NCBI RefSeq assembly: GCF_000182925.2
Contig: NC_026507.1
Location: 3,844,001 to 3,908,000, forward strand
Reading direction: 5' to 3'
Source of the DNA: Neurospora crassa OR74A
Lineage: Eukaryota > Ascomycota > Sordariomycetes > Sordariales > Sordariaceae
Length of the DNA: 64,000 nt
The notes under the pieces are model-generated. The model saw only the letters and a program-made list of their open reading frames with translations. It was not told the origin of the DNA and did not search any database. The position numbers and the translations under genes are program-made. Positions 47,511 through 57,969 of the stretch are shown here, in pieces. Numbering within the stretch: position 1 is the stretch's first letter; every line of letters starts with the position of its first letter.

Positions 47511-48720
47511 ATGTGAGTAGCATCGTCATGCCGTCCCGTTCGTTCGCGAAATGAGAAAAATTGGCTGCCGGGACGAGCATTTTGGCGATTCTGAGGGAGG
47601 AATGAAGCCTTTCCGACAAATGAACACAAACGAGGGTTCCTTTGTCGTTTGCGTCAGAATCGCCAAAACTGGTTGTCCCCGGCAGTGCAGTCCATGATGC
47701 CCATCACCGCCCATCATCCATCAGTCACCACCACTACCACGCTGCGCCATCAAAACCGACAAAAGCGACACCATGACCGCAATTCGGACAATCTCCCAAG
47801 ATGCAGTTGGCTGACTTTTTTCCGCGCCTTTCAGGGTTAACCTGAGGACCCAGAAGCGGCTCGCGTCCTCCGTCTTGGGCGTCGGCCAGCGCAAGATCTG
47901 GCTCGACCCCAATGAGGTCTCCGAGATCAGCAACGCCAACTCTCGCCAGACGATCCGCAAGCTCGTTGCCGATGGCCTCATCATCAAGAAGCCCGTCACC
48001 ATGCACTCGCGCTCCCGCGCGCGTGAGCTCAACCTTGCCCGCCGCATTGGCCGTCACCGCGGCTTCGGTAAGCGCAAGGGTACCGCCGATGCCCGTATGC
48101 CCGAGTACGTACAACCCGAACACAAACAAAAACCATCATTACGACCAAGACATTTGGCAAGAGGAGGATCATTATCATTATCATCATCATCATCGCATGG
48201 GACGAGTTATGGGAGGCTACGCTTGAGTCTGGTGGAGGACATGATTGAGAGACGGAGATAATGGAGGGTGGCAAATGTCTTGGACCGACAAACTTTTCTT
48301 GGGGAATATCTTTTGCTGACGGAGGGATTTCCACGATTACAGGCAGGTTCTGTGGATGCGCCGTCAACGGGTCCTCCGTCGTCTGCTCGTCAAGTACCGT
48401 GCTTCCGGCAAGATCGACAAGCACCTCTACCACGAGCTTTACCACCTCGCCAAGGGTAACACCTTCAAGCACAAGCGTGCCCTCGTTGAGCACGTACGTA
48501 CACCCACCACAACCCGATCGGAGGAAGGCACTTGGAGGACGGATATTGACGTTTATTACTGCAGATTCACCGTGCCAAGGCCGAGAAGGCTCGTGAGAAG
48601 GCCATCAAGGAGGAGATGGACGCCAAGCGTGCCCGCACCAAGGCCGCCCGCGAGCGCAAGCTCGAGCGCCAGGCTGCCAAGCGCAACGCTCTCGCCGGCG
48701 AGGAGGAGGAGTCCAAGTAG
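47511..48720 (+). CDS. rpl19: 60S ribosomal protein eL19
   Basis: A structural protein of the large ribosomal subunit. Four exons: 47511-47512 (only AT of the start codon), 47835-48104, 48343-48493 and 48565-48720, giving 192 aa (yeast 189, human 196). The sequence [76 protein letters not shown] and the long basic C-terminal helix ([18 protein letters not shown]) are diagnostic of the family. Intron 1 is 322 nt and intron 2 is 238 nt, both long for this genome, and each holds a long inverted repeat. Intron 3 is 71 nt. Splitting the start codon with an intron is a common trait of fungal ribosomal protein genes and leaves the first intron immediately after the leader. Confidence 0.96.
47565..47685 (+). 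repeat. Long stem-loop inside eL19 intron 1
   Basis: Three nested pairings form one hairpin. CTGCCGGGAC (47565-47574) pairs with GTCCCCGGCAG (47675-47685, one bulge). TTTTGGCGATTCTGA (47580-47594) pairs perfectly with TCAGAATCGCCAAAA (47654-47668). CGACAAA (47614-47620) pairs with TTTGTCG (47641-47647). It would draw the 5' and 3' parts of the intron together, or serve as an intronic RNA. Confidence 0.8.
48145..48283 (+). repeat. Inverted repeat spanning eL19 intron 2
   Basis: CCAAGACATTTG (48145-48156) and CAAATGTCTTGG (48272-48283) are perfect 12-bp inverted repeats 115 nt apart. They bracket the centre of the intron so that pairing would shorten the distance between donor (48105) and the branch-site region. 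Confidence 0.75.
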
Positions 48721-50098
48721 ATTACTGGGATGATGACGTGAATGGAAGAAGACGGACATATTGGCGGCCTTGCATTCGGAGTAATCGGTTGGGCTTCTTT
48801 TTCTGGTCGCAATTCTCTCTACATCTCCAAAATCTACGCGTGGAAATCCGCTTCTGGTCGTCCGGTTTTCCCTGGTTGATGGTGCTTTCACTTCTGTGGG
48901 GGGTATTGTTGGTGATACCATACCGGCGATAGCACAGGATGGTGTTCTGGGCGTTTTGCATGTCTGACATGACGACAAGAAATGTCAGTCGAACGACCAA
49001 GATCTAGCTGCGTTTCCGAGCAGAGATATTCATCAGGCTCTTGATCGCCGCACGCCCATGGGAAACACACTGGCGTATCGGAGACAAGAGGCCGAAAGGG
49101 AACGGGATGCAAGGAGACAATGCGATTACGTCGTTGTTGAGCACAAGCTGCTGTTCTTTTCAGATTGCTTTCATGTACCGCAGTGCGTGCTTGACTCCAT
49201 TTGTATGATACCATTTCCCAGTTCACGCCTTCTCCATGGAAACTTGACCCGTGATGTTAAAGAGCTTGCATACGGTGATGTAATTTCGTGGTGTCTGGGT
49301 AGAAGCCCGACGCCGACGACCCCCCTTCGCAGGAAACATCATCTTTATGATGAATGAACGACATCGTCATCGAACTTGCAATGACACAAGGACTGTCTCA
49401 CATTCGGATGTGATCTACGAAGCGAAGGGCATGGGGAGCATGGAGAACATGGCCAAGCATGGGTAGCTTAGCTAAACCACCACAAAATCGCGCCTAGCAC
49501 ATCGTGATCCGAGCAGACAGTCAAGCGCGCACGTATCACAACTGCAGCTTCGAACAGCAAGACCGCGATGGCAATTGACAGACATCAAGGAGCCATCAAC
49601 AGTCATCAGATCAGGTCCTTGAACCAGACCAGACCAACCATTCATCCATCCACTTCGCCGGCTTCTCATCAACTTCATCGACCTATCTTCTTCCACACAA
49701 ACCCCAACACCGACTACCTAACATCTATCTATAGTCAAAAAAAAAAGAGGTAAAAAGAATAAACGACCGCCTACAGCGAAAATCGTGCATCAACCAAACC
49801 CCTTTTCTTTCTCTGCTCTCTCTCGAGAGGAAAAAGGAAAAAGTTGGGTCAGAGATTTCCTCAAATTGTCCCCTTTCAGAGTGGTGAGTTTTGTGCCAGG
49901 GCATATCAGCGAAATGAATTCGTCCCCCTAAGAAGATCTTTCTTTCTTTCGAAAAAAAAGACCTTGGAGGAGCAAAAGCGCTGGTGTTCTTAGCGGGCTC
50001 ATCATACCCAGTTTAGTTGATTGAAGAAGAAAAAAAAGAAGAAGAAGAAGAAGAAGAAGATCAAGATTGAGGGGGAGGAGGGGGGGGAGGGGTTTTTG

Positions 50099-50129
<31 letters not shown>

Positions 50130-51116
50130 GGAACGGAACGGAGAGCGAATGGTAGTGGGGAGGGGGACGAGGACGAGGACAGTGCATGGCCCGATTGATG
50201 GAAAATTGTGGGGGAAACTGATGAGAAGAGAAGGTCTGATTGGCTGGAGGGAATAGAGCTGGGGGCATGCCAGGGTTAGCTGGTTTGCTGTGAACGAGGG
50301 AAGGTCGGACTAGATCGGAGAATGAGGGGGGGCGGGATAGTATGGTAGCTACTTTTGGTGTGATAAATGATGAAGCTCAGTTAGGGTGATATCGTCAGCA
50401 AAGTGCTGGGCAAGAGTTCGGGGAACCTCCACGGGACGCAAACAAGCCGGGTTTAAAGTTGTGAGCCTTCGTCATGTTTTTGGTGGGGTAAAGATAGCCG
50501 GTCGGTTAGGTTCGGGTGACTCCATGTTTCCAACCTCCGTCGACTTGTATACTTTAAAGAAAGAGAAAGAGAGAGAGAGAGAGAGACAGTGAGAGGAGAG
50601 GTGTGATGCGGAATCACAAAGGTTTTCATAAATAGAGTGTGGTGGTAAATTATACTACTGTAGAAGTGTACCTAGTGCCATCGACAACGACGAAGACAGG
50701 TAGCGATAAGTAGATTGACAAGGACAGCATACTAGCATAGCATCATCGACCATCACCACCATTACCCGGCTAAGTTGACTAACACGGAGGACTAATTACA
50801 TAACTCTTTCTTCCCTTGGGAGTCATTTCGAAAAAGAAAAAAAGAAGATCCAACATCCAAGCGAATCCGTTTTATCCTCGCCCTCGGTAACAAAGTGTCT
50901 GTCACTGTGGATTGAATGGGATTGGCTGTGCAGTGAAGGGTACCGACAGTAACTTTCCCATCCATCATTTTTCTTGTCGTTGCCGATCCCGTGTGTTGCC
51001 TCGTCCCATATCATATCCGTATCTAGCCATCCGCGCTACCTTTGGTAACATTGACTGACCTTTTCCTTTTCTAATCTACCATTCAGTCATCAACAACAAC
51101 AAAAACAAAAAAAGTC
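48721..51116. other. Intergenic region; leader of the SHMT gene at right
   Basis: No gene is supported. Frames such as 49058-49357 (99 aa) have no motifs. The stretch holds a purine-rich tract with (GAA)n and G-runs (50023-50092), a (AAGC)7 run (50099-50128) and a GA run (50568-50587). The CAA/AAAC-rich DNA directly before 51117 looks like an untranslated leader. Confidence 0.5.
50023..50128 (+). repeat. Purine tract, G-runs and (AAGC)7 array
   Basis: (GAA)n with an A8 run at 50023-50060, then G-rich 50071-50092 (G5, G2, G8, G4 separated by single A, a quadruplex-type pattern), then seven AAGC units from 50099. Such a purine strand can adopt triplex or quadruplex forms. Confidence 0.7.
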
Positions 51117-53024
51117 ATGTCGAGCTTCCAGAGCACAGCTGCTGTGCGCGCCTGCGCCCGCCGAGCGGCTTCTACCACCTCCGCCGCGACTCTGGCCTCG
51201 ACAACATGTCGCGCCGCCGCTTCCCGGATACAATTGCAGGGACAGAGAAGCGCAGGGCTGGTACCTAAGAGCTGGACGAGGTTCTCCTCGTCTTCGATTG
51301 CTAATGACAATCAGCAAAAGGTGCGCCGCCCTCTTTACTAGACGGAATGGTTGGTGGTGTTAGTGGTTGTGATGATGTTGCTAACCCGGTTGCGCAGATG
51401 CTCGCTTCCCACTTGCAGACGGCCGATCCCGTCATGTACGATATTATCGAAAAGGTGATTTCCCTGGTGAAGCAATTGTCTGTCGCATCAACGACTAACA
51501 CTATCTTGTTTGGGCCATGTAGGAGAAGCAAAGACAGAAGCAGTTCATCAACCTGATCCCTTCCGAGAACTTCACATCCCAGGCCGTCCTCGATGCTCTA
51601 GGAAGCCCCATGCAGAGTACGTTCGGATAGAGAGAGAGAAAATAGGGAAACAAGGGCTGACATTTGGATAAAGACAAGTACTCTGAAGGCTATCCCGGAG
51701 CGCGTTATTACGGCGGCAACGAGTTCATCGATGCTTCCGAAAGGTTATGCCAGGACCGAGCCCTCGAGACCTTTGGCTTGGATCCCAAGGAATGGGGTGT
51801 CAACGTGCAAGGTGAGTATCTCGCTCTACAGCTTCTCTTCTTAAAGAATATGTCGGGCTAACATTGGCCTCTCCAGCGCTCTCCGGTGCTCCTGCGAACC
51901 TCTACGTCTACTCGGCCCTCATGGACACCCACGACCGCTTGATGGGCCTTGACCTCCCCCACGGCGGCCATCTTTCGCACGGTTATCAGACTCCCACCAA
52001 AAAGATCTCCTTCATCTCCAAGTACTTCGAGACCCTTCCCTACCGTCTCGATGAGAAGACGGGCTACATCGACTACAACAAGCTCGAGGAGCTGGCCATC
52101 ACCTACCGCCCCAAGATCATCGTCGCCGGCGCCTCCGCTTACAGCCGCCTGATCGACTACGCCCGCCTCCGCGAGATCTGCGACAAGGTCAACGCCTACC
52201 TCATGGCCGACATGGCCCACATCTCCGGTCTCGTGGCCGCCAAGGTCATGCCCGGCCCCTTCACCCACGCCGACATCGTCACCACCACCAGCCACAAGTC
52301 CCTCCGCGGCCCCCGCGGCGCCATGATCTTCTTCCGCCGCGGCGTCCGCCGCACCAACAAGAAGGGCGAGGAGGAGCTGTACAACCTCGAGACCCCCATC
52401 AACGCCTCCGTCTTCCCCGGCCACCAGGGCGGGCCCCACAACCACACCATCGCCGCCCTCGCCGTCGCCCTCAAGCAGGCCCAGACGCCCGAGTTCCGCG
52501 CCTACCAGAGCCAGGTCCTCGCCAACGCCACGGCGCTCGCCGCCCGCCTCGGCGAGCCCAAGGACAAGAACGGCCTGGGCTACACCATTGTCAGCGGCGG
52601 CACCGACAACCATCTCGTCCTGATCGACCTCAAGCCGCAGGGCATCGACGGCAGCCGCGTCGAGCGCGTGCTGGAACTCGTCGGCGTCGCTGCCAACAAG
52701 AATACCGTCCCCGGCGACAAGTCGGCGCTGACGCCTGGCGGTCTACGCATCGGCACGCCCGCCATGACCACGCGCGGGTTCACGGAAGAGGACTTTGCGC
52801 GCGTGGCTGACATCATCGATCGCGCCGTGACCATTGCTGTGCGCATCAACAAGGCGGCCAAAGAGGATGCGGTGAAGAAGGGCAACGAGAAGGCGGCGAA
52901 CCGCGTCAAGACGTTTATGGATTACTTGGGCAATGGCGAGACGGACCCGGAGATTGTCCAGCTCAGGAGCGAGGTGGAGAGTTGGGTGGGCACGTACCCT
53001 TGCCCTTGGGACCAGTCGTCTTAG
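51117..53024 (+). CDS. shm1: Serine hydroxymethyltransferase, mitochondrial
   Basis: A PLP enzyme that converts serine and tetrahydrofolate to glycine and 5,10-methylene-THF. Five exons: 51117-51320, 51398-51454, 51523-51616, 51674-51811 and 51877-53024, giving 546 aa. The first 60 residues are rich in Arg, Ser and Ala, with no acidic residue before Asp64, which fits a mitochondrial targeting sequence. The mature enzyme begins around [10 protein letters not shown]. Landmarks are [66 protein letters not shown], the PLP-lysine motif [32 protein letters not shown], the [12 protein letters not shown] block, and [13 protein letters not shown] near the C-terminus. Exon phases join without gaps. The mitochondrial rather than cytosolic assignment rests on the presequence. 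Confidence 0.95.
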
Positions 53025-53763
53025 GGGGTTGACGGACCGAGTGGGGAGGTCATGCCGAGGTTGATGAATGAAGGAAGTAATGTGAATGGGAATGCGATGA
53101 GGGCTAGAGGGCCGACTTTGATTGAGTTGATGGGGACCACGGATATTGTTGAGGGTCCTGGTTCTATTACGTCTATGTCTACATCTCCGCCAGCTTCGAA
53201 GAAGGAAAGCGAAGGCAAAGGCGAGAGACGAGCATAAAAAGAGCGAAGGCTACCATGAAGGGAAAAAGGCGGAGGAGTGAGTTTAACAGTCACCTCTCTT
53301 GCCCATTTTGTAATTTCTGTTTTCACTTTTTTTTTTGGTGTGTTTTTTTCGGTCTACTAACTGGCTGGCTATATGGGACTCCATGGACGGAGTGGGATGG
53401 ACAGAGATGAGATCATGTATTTGCATAATGCTTTGTTTTGTTAGCTGCGCGCGGCCTTTCACTTTAACATTACGGGTACGGCGTCAATTCAGTTGTTTCT
53501 TGTTTGTTTTTATATATCAAAATAGGTGGTTAAGTTTCATGGGTTCACACACACCTCTCAATCATCCTGAAGGCGAATTGACATGGCATGTTTTCTTTGA
53601 CTGAACCCGAAAATTTGCCAGCGTATTATTTTAATGTGTTTCATCTCATCAGACAAACTGCGAATTGGTCAAGTAGAGGTAGACATTCACTCTACTTACC
53701 CTGTACCTATATCCATTAAATACCTGTAAGTAGATAGGTAGGTATCTAGGTATACTTATTGTG

Positions 53764-53800
<37 letters not shown>
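53764..53800 (+). repeat. Poly-A run (37 nt)
   Basis: An uninterrupted A run beginning three bases into a GTGAAA context, 38 bases before the ACT array. No retroposon body is visible upstream, where the DNA is TAGGTA-rich. Confidence 0.9.
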
Positions 53801-53804
<4 letters not shown>

Positions 53805-53837
53805 TTTCAACTACGTGTTCATTCGGTTTTCGCTTAT

Positions 53838-53838
<1 letters not shown>

Positions 53839-53921
<83 letters not shown>
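53839..53921 (+). repeat. (ACT)n microsatellite, about 28 units
   Basis: A perfect ACT array of roughly 83 bp without interruption, ending at CCTACACACC. This is among the longest simple repeats in the window. Confidence 0.92.
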
Positions 53922-54468
53922 CTACACACCCTCTTGTACAATACCTACACACAACGGGCACGACACTACCTACCTATCTACCTAGTGCAGGTAAGTAGGT
54001 ATCTTGGTAACTATAACGGGCCGGGACGGGGATATACTTACACAGGGGGGGTAGACACCGGTGACAGCTAGGAAAACTGGATTGGGGCATATAACCTTCT
54101 TGAATATATACAACTATTGTCAAGATGGTATATCGTATATACTAGACGTAGACATCTCAACTCCCTGCTATCCCTCTGCTTCATGTATACTTACATACAT
54201 TACCTTCTCTCTCCTTTTGAGCTACCTTAGACACTTCACTTATCCTCCAGTCCTTACTTTCACTTTTTTTTTTCTTTTTCATTCCTTTTTGTTTAAGCAA
54301 AACCCCCCCTTGCCTCCCGTCCTTATCCTTATCCTTGTCCTTGTCCTGCATTTCTGGTATCATTTCCCATTCTTTCCTCAACAACAGTGGGAGTGCTCTT
54401 AGTGACAGTCCTCTCTCGCTCTCACTCCTCCGCTAACCATTTCTTCTTCGTCCTCGTGCTTCTCCTCA

Positions 54469-57400
54469 TTACATCTTTTCTTTGACCTTCTCGTCAACAG
54501 AGACACTCCCATTTGTCTTGTTGACTTTCGCCTCTTCGCCAGCATCAACATCCACCACGGTACCAATAGTCTTTCTCAGAGGTACCTCTGCAGCAACAGC
54601 AGGAGCAGCAGGAGTAACAGAAGCAGGAGCAGCAGAAGCAGGAGCAGCACCAGGGGCGGTATCCTTTTCCTTCTTCTCAGCATCAGTAGCAACATCCCTT
54701 TTTTGTTCCCCACCATTAGCAGAGGCAGGACCAGTATTGCCACCGCTAAGCACCACCTTGGCAACAGCACTCCTTTGCTTGAAAGCCATGTAGTACTTGG
54801 CTAGGTATCCCTTCCCGATACGGAGCACCTCTTCGTCACCGTCTGCGTAGATGACTAGCTCATGCAGAACAGGCCATAGGGCGTAGTCCGCTGGGGAGGG
54901 AGCCTCACCGCCGCAAATGTAGAAGGGGGTCAGCTGACGCTTGTTGTGCTGATCCTTCGCTGCTGGCTCTTCTGGCTGTGTTTTAGTCTCTGCTTCAGAT
55001 GCTGTTGGCGTAACAACTGCTTTGGCCGCGGCAGTATGAGCCTCTTGTGCATATTCCTCCCACTGCTTCAGCAACGCCTCCTTCTTCTCCCTGATTGCTT
55101 GCTTCACTTTTTCCGCCCTAGAGGTGCTGCTGACCTTGTCTTCACCACTCTCTTCCGTTTTCCTATTCGACCTATTAAGCAGCCAATTCCAAGCTGTCCA
55201 CAACTCGTCCGCCTCCTCCAGCCTCGCAAACCTCTTTGCTACTTGGGCTGGTGTCATCTGATCGTACCTCCTGCCTGCTCCATACACTGCATCCAAATAC
55301 CTCAGGATACCGACATCCCCAACCACCTCGGTCCGCGCCGGATCGTTATCGACAAACTTGACTCCGACCTTGACCTTTCTTCCTCTTCTTTCAGACTGCT
55401 CCTCCTCGTCCTCACCTGAACCACCTGAAGCGTCAATAGCCCCTCTAGCCACTCCAATCCCCATATCCGCCAACGCCAGCGCCACCCTCGTATTCTCCAC
55501 CGTGCACGCCCTCCCCTGGACACTACCCGCAAAGAACCTCTTCGGGCTGCCCATATGCAACACATTAAACCCCGCTCCGTAGTTCTTCTCCCAATCGAAC
55601 TCGGAGACGTGGTTCTCGTGCCCAAAAGCTTGCAGCATCCTAACCGCCTCGTCAGTTTGGCCGTTCACCACCGGTTGGGCTTCCTCTTTGGTTTTCCCGA
55701 CAGCGCCCTGGCCCCAAATCTTGGTTTGAGAAGTGTTGAGGAAGGTGCCGATCTGTCGAAAGGTCAGGCTGATGCGCGCGCCCGAGTAGGCAAGCTCGGA
55801 AGAGGACTTGTCACGGTCGGAGCGCTTGTCGGGACGGATGGCGTGTAGCCAGCGCATGTTAGTTTGGAGGCCCATACGGAGCAGGGAGTTGTGTGGGAGA
55901 GGGGCGCGTTGGATTTGGCGTTTGGCTTTTTCTGCTGCCGATGGGCTCTCAGACGTCCCTGCTGCTGCTGCTGCTGCTGCTGCCGGCGCATCCTTCCTGT
56001 CCTTGTCCTTGGGTGGTCGCTTGGTGCGGAGGACCATGGTTCGTTCGGCGCCGAGACTGACATTGGCAATGTAACTACCGCGGGCAATGTCCAGGGTTTT
56101 GTCGCTGTGTTCGCTTATGTAGTCGCTGCTGTTACGGTAGTGCTGGATAAGGACGTGGTTGAGTGGATGGCCGAGGTGCTTCTCGATCTCGTTCTTGATG
56201 GCAAGAACGGTAGGAGAGAAGGGAAGAAGTGGTGGTGACTCGTCTGCTGGATGACGGTATACTGGCATGTTTCCTTCGTCGTCGACGGCACCCTGAACGG
56301 CTATGCGTCGTGGAACTTCACCACCCAAGTGAGACATGCCGGCCCAGCTGACTTCTTCCAAAAGCCGCTCAAAGGCATCGGCGGCGAGATCAGGCGAGAG
56401 GGCATTGGTGATAACAGTAGTGTCTCCCTCACAGAGAGGTTCCGAGACGGTCAATTTCTGATAATTTTCCATAGTGGTTGTTGATGACGTCTTTGTATGG
56501 CTTTCTGGAGAATCGGTAGACGACTGCGGGGTGTTTGGATCTGGCTGGTTTGATATTGCTGGTGTTGAAGGGGTATCCTTGATTTGTTCCAGCGCTTCGG
56601 CCGAGTTCCGATCTTTGTCGTTTCCCTGGAAGTGGGACGGCGAACTTGATGATGAGCTCGTTGAGGTTTTATCACGTCGAAGTCGTGGCTTAACGGCTAC
56701 TCTTGTAGTCTGTGAGGATGGTGAGGAATCAGCACCATCAACTGGTTTTGCGCCGAGTACGCCCGGAGAGCCAGATAGCGATTGACTAATTCGTCCCACG
56801 TTTCGACGCTTGATAGACAAGACCTCTGACTCAATGTTGTCCGTGTCAGCTTCGGAAGCAGCTTCCAAGGGCGCAAGACTGTCGGCCAAAGGATTCGATA
56901 GATCTCCATGGGTTACCATGGGCTGTGTAAGAGGTACATTAGCGTTGCTGGTGGCTTGGCGTGGTTGTGGCGTAGTAGAGCTGCCTGAATTTGTGGTTCT
57001 CCGTGATGGAGCAAGTGGTTCGATCGGAGAAAGATTACTGAGGTCTATTGACACCCTGGCCATCGTTGGTGAAAGCCCCGTCGAGTGATTTGTTGAAGCC
57101 TTTGGAGGGGCGGTGGAGAGTCTATCTCGGTCCTGTTTGCTCTCCTCTGCCTTTCCAGGCTTCTTGACATCCCTGCTTCCGCTCGACGGTTTTGTCCTAT
57201 GGCCGCGTTTCGCCGGATTTCTGGGCTGAGTGGGCTGTAACTTGTCGATGAGGGCTGATGAGTTCAGGAGGTCGCAACCCGTGAGTTTCTCTAGTTGTTG
57301 GACGGCATTGACGTGTCGCGCATATGACCGATAGCCGCAGCAATCCTCCACGATAGTGATGTCGTAGGCATGTTTTCCAGCTTCCAGGGCGGTCGCAAAG

Positions 57401-57969
57401 ACGCCCACATTGGTAAGGGAACCACACACGTACATATCCGTCACAAATCGCATTCTCAGCTGTTGCACCAGTTGCGATTGGCCTGGAGGGAATGCGCTGT
57501 AGTGCGATTTGGTGGTTATAAAGTCGCGACCACGCATGATGGAAGCCTCAATGTTGGGCGGAAAATTGGCGCCTGGTGTGCCCTTCCGGACGCATGCCGG
57601 TTTGTCGAGGCCGCCAACAACGGTCAAGAACGCCTCCTCATCAGCTCCCATGAGTTTTCCGTCGTGATCTTTGGAGTTGGCACGCCTTCTTGTGGGTGAA
57701 GGGCGCATTGGTATATCGGATGCTATAATGGTGTCTCCCTCGGTATCTAGGGCGCGATGTTGTTCGAACTCGCTTCGAACCCATACGACATCGCCGGCAC
57801 CGGAATCACGGAAGATCTTGACCAGTTCCAGAATGCGATCGACAAAGCCATCTGGTTTGGTCACGGGCAAGGCACCGTCAGGAGACACAAAGTCGTTTTG
57901 GAGGTCGACCACTATCAGTGCTTTTCTGGTAGGGAGGGCAGGCATCGCTGCCACGTTGATGGGAAACAT
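54469..57969 (-). CDS. Isochorismatase-like / AlkB-like dioxygenase / GST-like fusion protein
   Basis: Intronless 1166-aa protein. Residues 1-240 form an isochorismatase/nicotinamidase-like fold (KALIVVDLQNDFVSPDGALPV, KSHYSAFPP, then MYVCGSLTNVGVFATALEAG). In active relatives the last motif carries the nucleophilic Cys (pattern T-D-x-C-V). Here the aligned residue is Gly, so this domain is probably not a hydrolase. Residues about 250-490 are disordered and Ser/Thr/Pro-rich. Residues about 500-740 are an AlkB-type 2-oxoglutarate/Fe(II) oxygenase: HYRNSSDYISEHSDKTLD gives the HxD pair (about 618-620), RWLHAIRPDK the distal His (about 705) and SGARISLTFR the Arg, so the iron site looks complete. 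The C-terminal third has an LDAVYGAGRRYD segment and an APSPADYALWPVLHEL helix resembling GST C-terminal domains. The tail is Ala/Glu/Lys-rich. Possible roles in nucleic-acid or protein demethylation are inference. Confidence 0.85.
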   Translation of the reverse strand: MFPINVAAMPALPTRKALIVVDLQNDFVSPDGALPVTKPDGFVDRILELVKIFRDSGAGDVVWVRSEFEQHRALDTEGDTIIASDIPMRPSPTRRRANSKDHDGKLMGADEEAFLTVVGGLDKPACVRKGTPGANFPPNIEASIMRGRDFITTKSHYSAFPPGQSQLVQQLRMRFVTDMYVCGSLTNVGVFATALEAGKHAYDITIVEDCCGYRSYARHVNAVQQLEKLTGCDLLNSSALIDKLQPTQPRNPAKRGHRTKPSSGSRDVKKPGKAEESKQDRDRLSTAPPKASTNHSTGLSPTMARVSIDLSNLSPIEPLAPSRRTTNSGSSTTPQPRQATSNANVPLTQPMVTHGDLSNPLADSLAPLEAASEADTDNIESEVLSIKRRNVGRISQSLSGSPGVLGAKPVDGADSSPSSQTTRVAVKPRLRRDKTSTSSSSSSPSHFQGNDKDRNSAEALEQIKDTPSTPAISNQPDPNTPQSSTDSPESHTKTSSTTTMENYQKLTVSEPLCEGDTTVITNALSPDLAADAFERLLEEVSWAGMSHLGGEVPRRIAVQGAVDDEGNMPVYRHPADESPPLLPFSPTVLAIKNEIEKHLGHPLNHVLIQHYRNSSDYISEHSDKTLDIARGSYIANVSLGAERTMVLRTKRPPKDKDRKDAPAAAAAAAAGTSESPSAAEKAKRQIQRAPLPHNSLLRMGLQTNMRWLHAIRPDKRSDRDKSSSELAYSGARISLTFRQIGTFLNTSQTKIWGQGAVGKTKEEAQPVVNGQTDEAVRMLQAFGHENHVSEFDWEKNYGAGFNVLHMGSPKRFFAGSVQGRACTVENTRVALALADMGIGVARGAIDASGGSGEDEEEQSERRGRKVKVGVKFVDNDPARTEVVGDVGILRYLDAVYGAGRRYDQMTPAQVAKRFARLEEADELWTAWNWLLNRSNRKTEESGEDKVSSTSRAEKVKQAIREKKEALLKQWEEYAQEAHTAAAKAVVTPTASEAETKTQPEEPAAKDQHNKRQLTPFYICGGEAPSPADYALWPVLHELVIYADGDEEVLRIGKGYLAKYYMAFKQRSAVAKVVLSGGNTGPASANGGEQKRDVATDAEKKEKDTAPGAAPASAAPASVTPAAPAVAAEVPLRKTIGTVVDVDAGEEAKVNKTNGSVSVDEKVKEKM

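Larger units (their letters stand above)
53025..54468. other. Convergent intergenic region with microsatellites
   Basis: The two flanking genes point towards each other here, so this should hold both 3' ends. It contains an A37 run, a (ACT)28 array and several TAGGTA/TACCTA copies. No coding region is supported: the serine and threonine runs in translated frames come from the ACT repeat. Confidence 0.6.

Noticed and set aside
53764-53800. Poly-A run as a LINE or SINE tail
   Set aside because: No element body, promoter boxes or target-site duplication could be seen upstream of the run.
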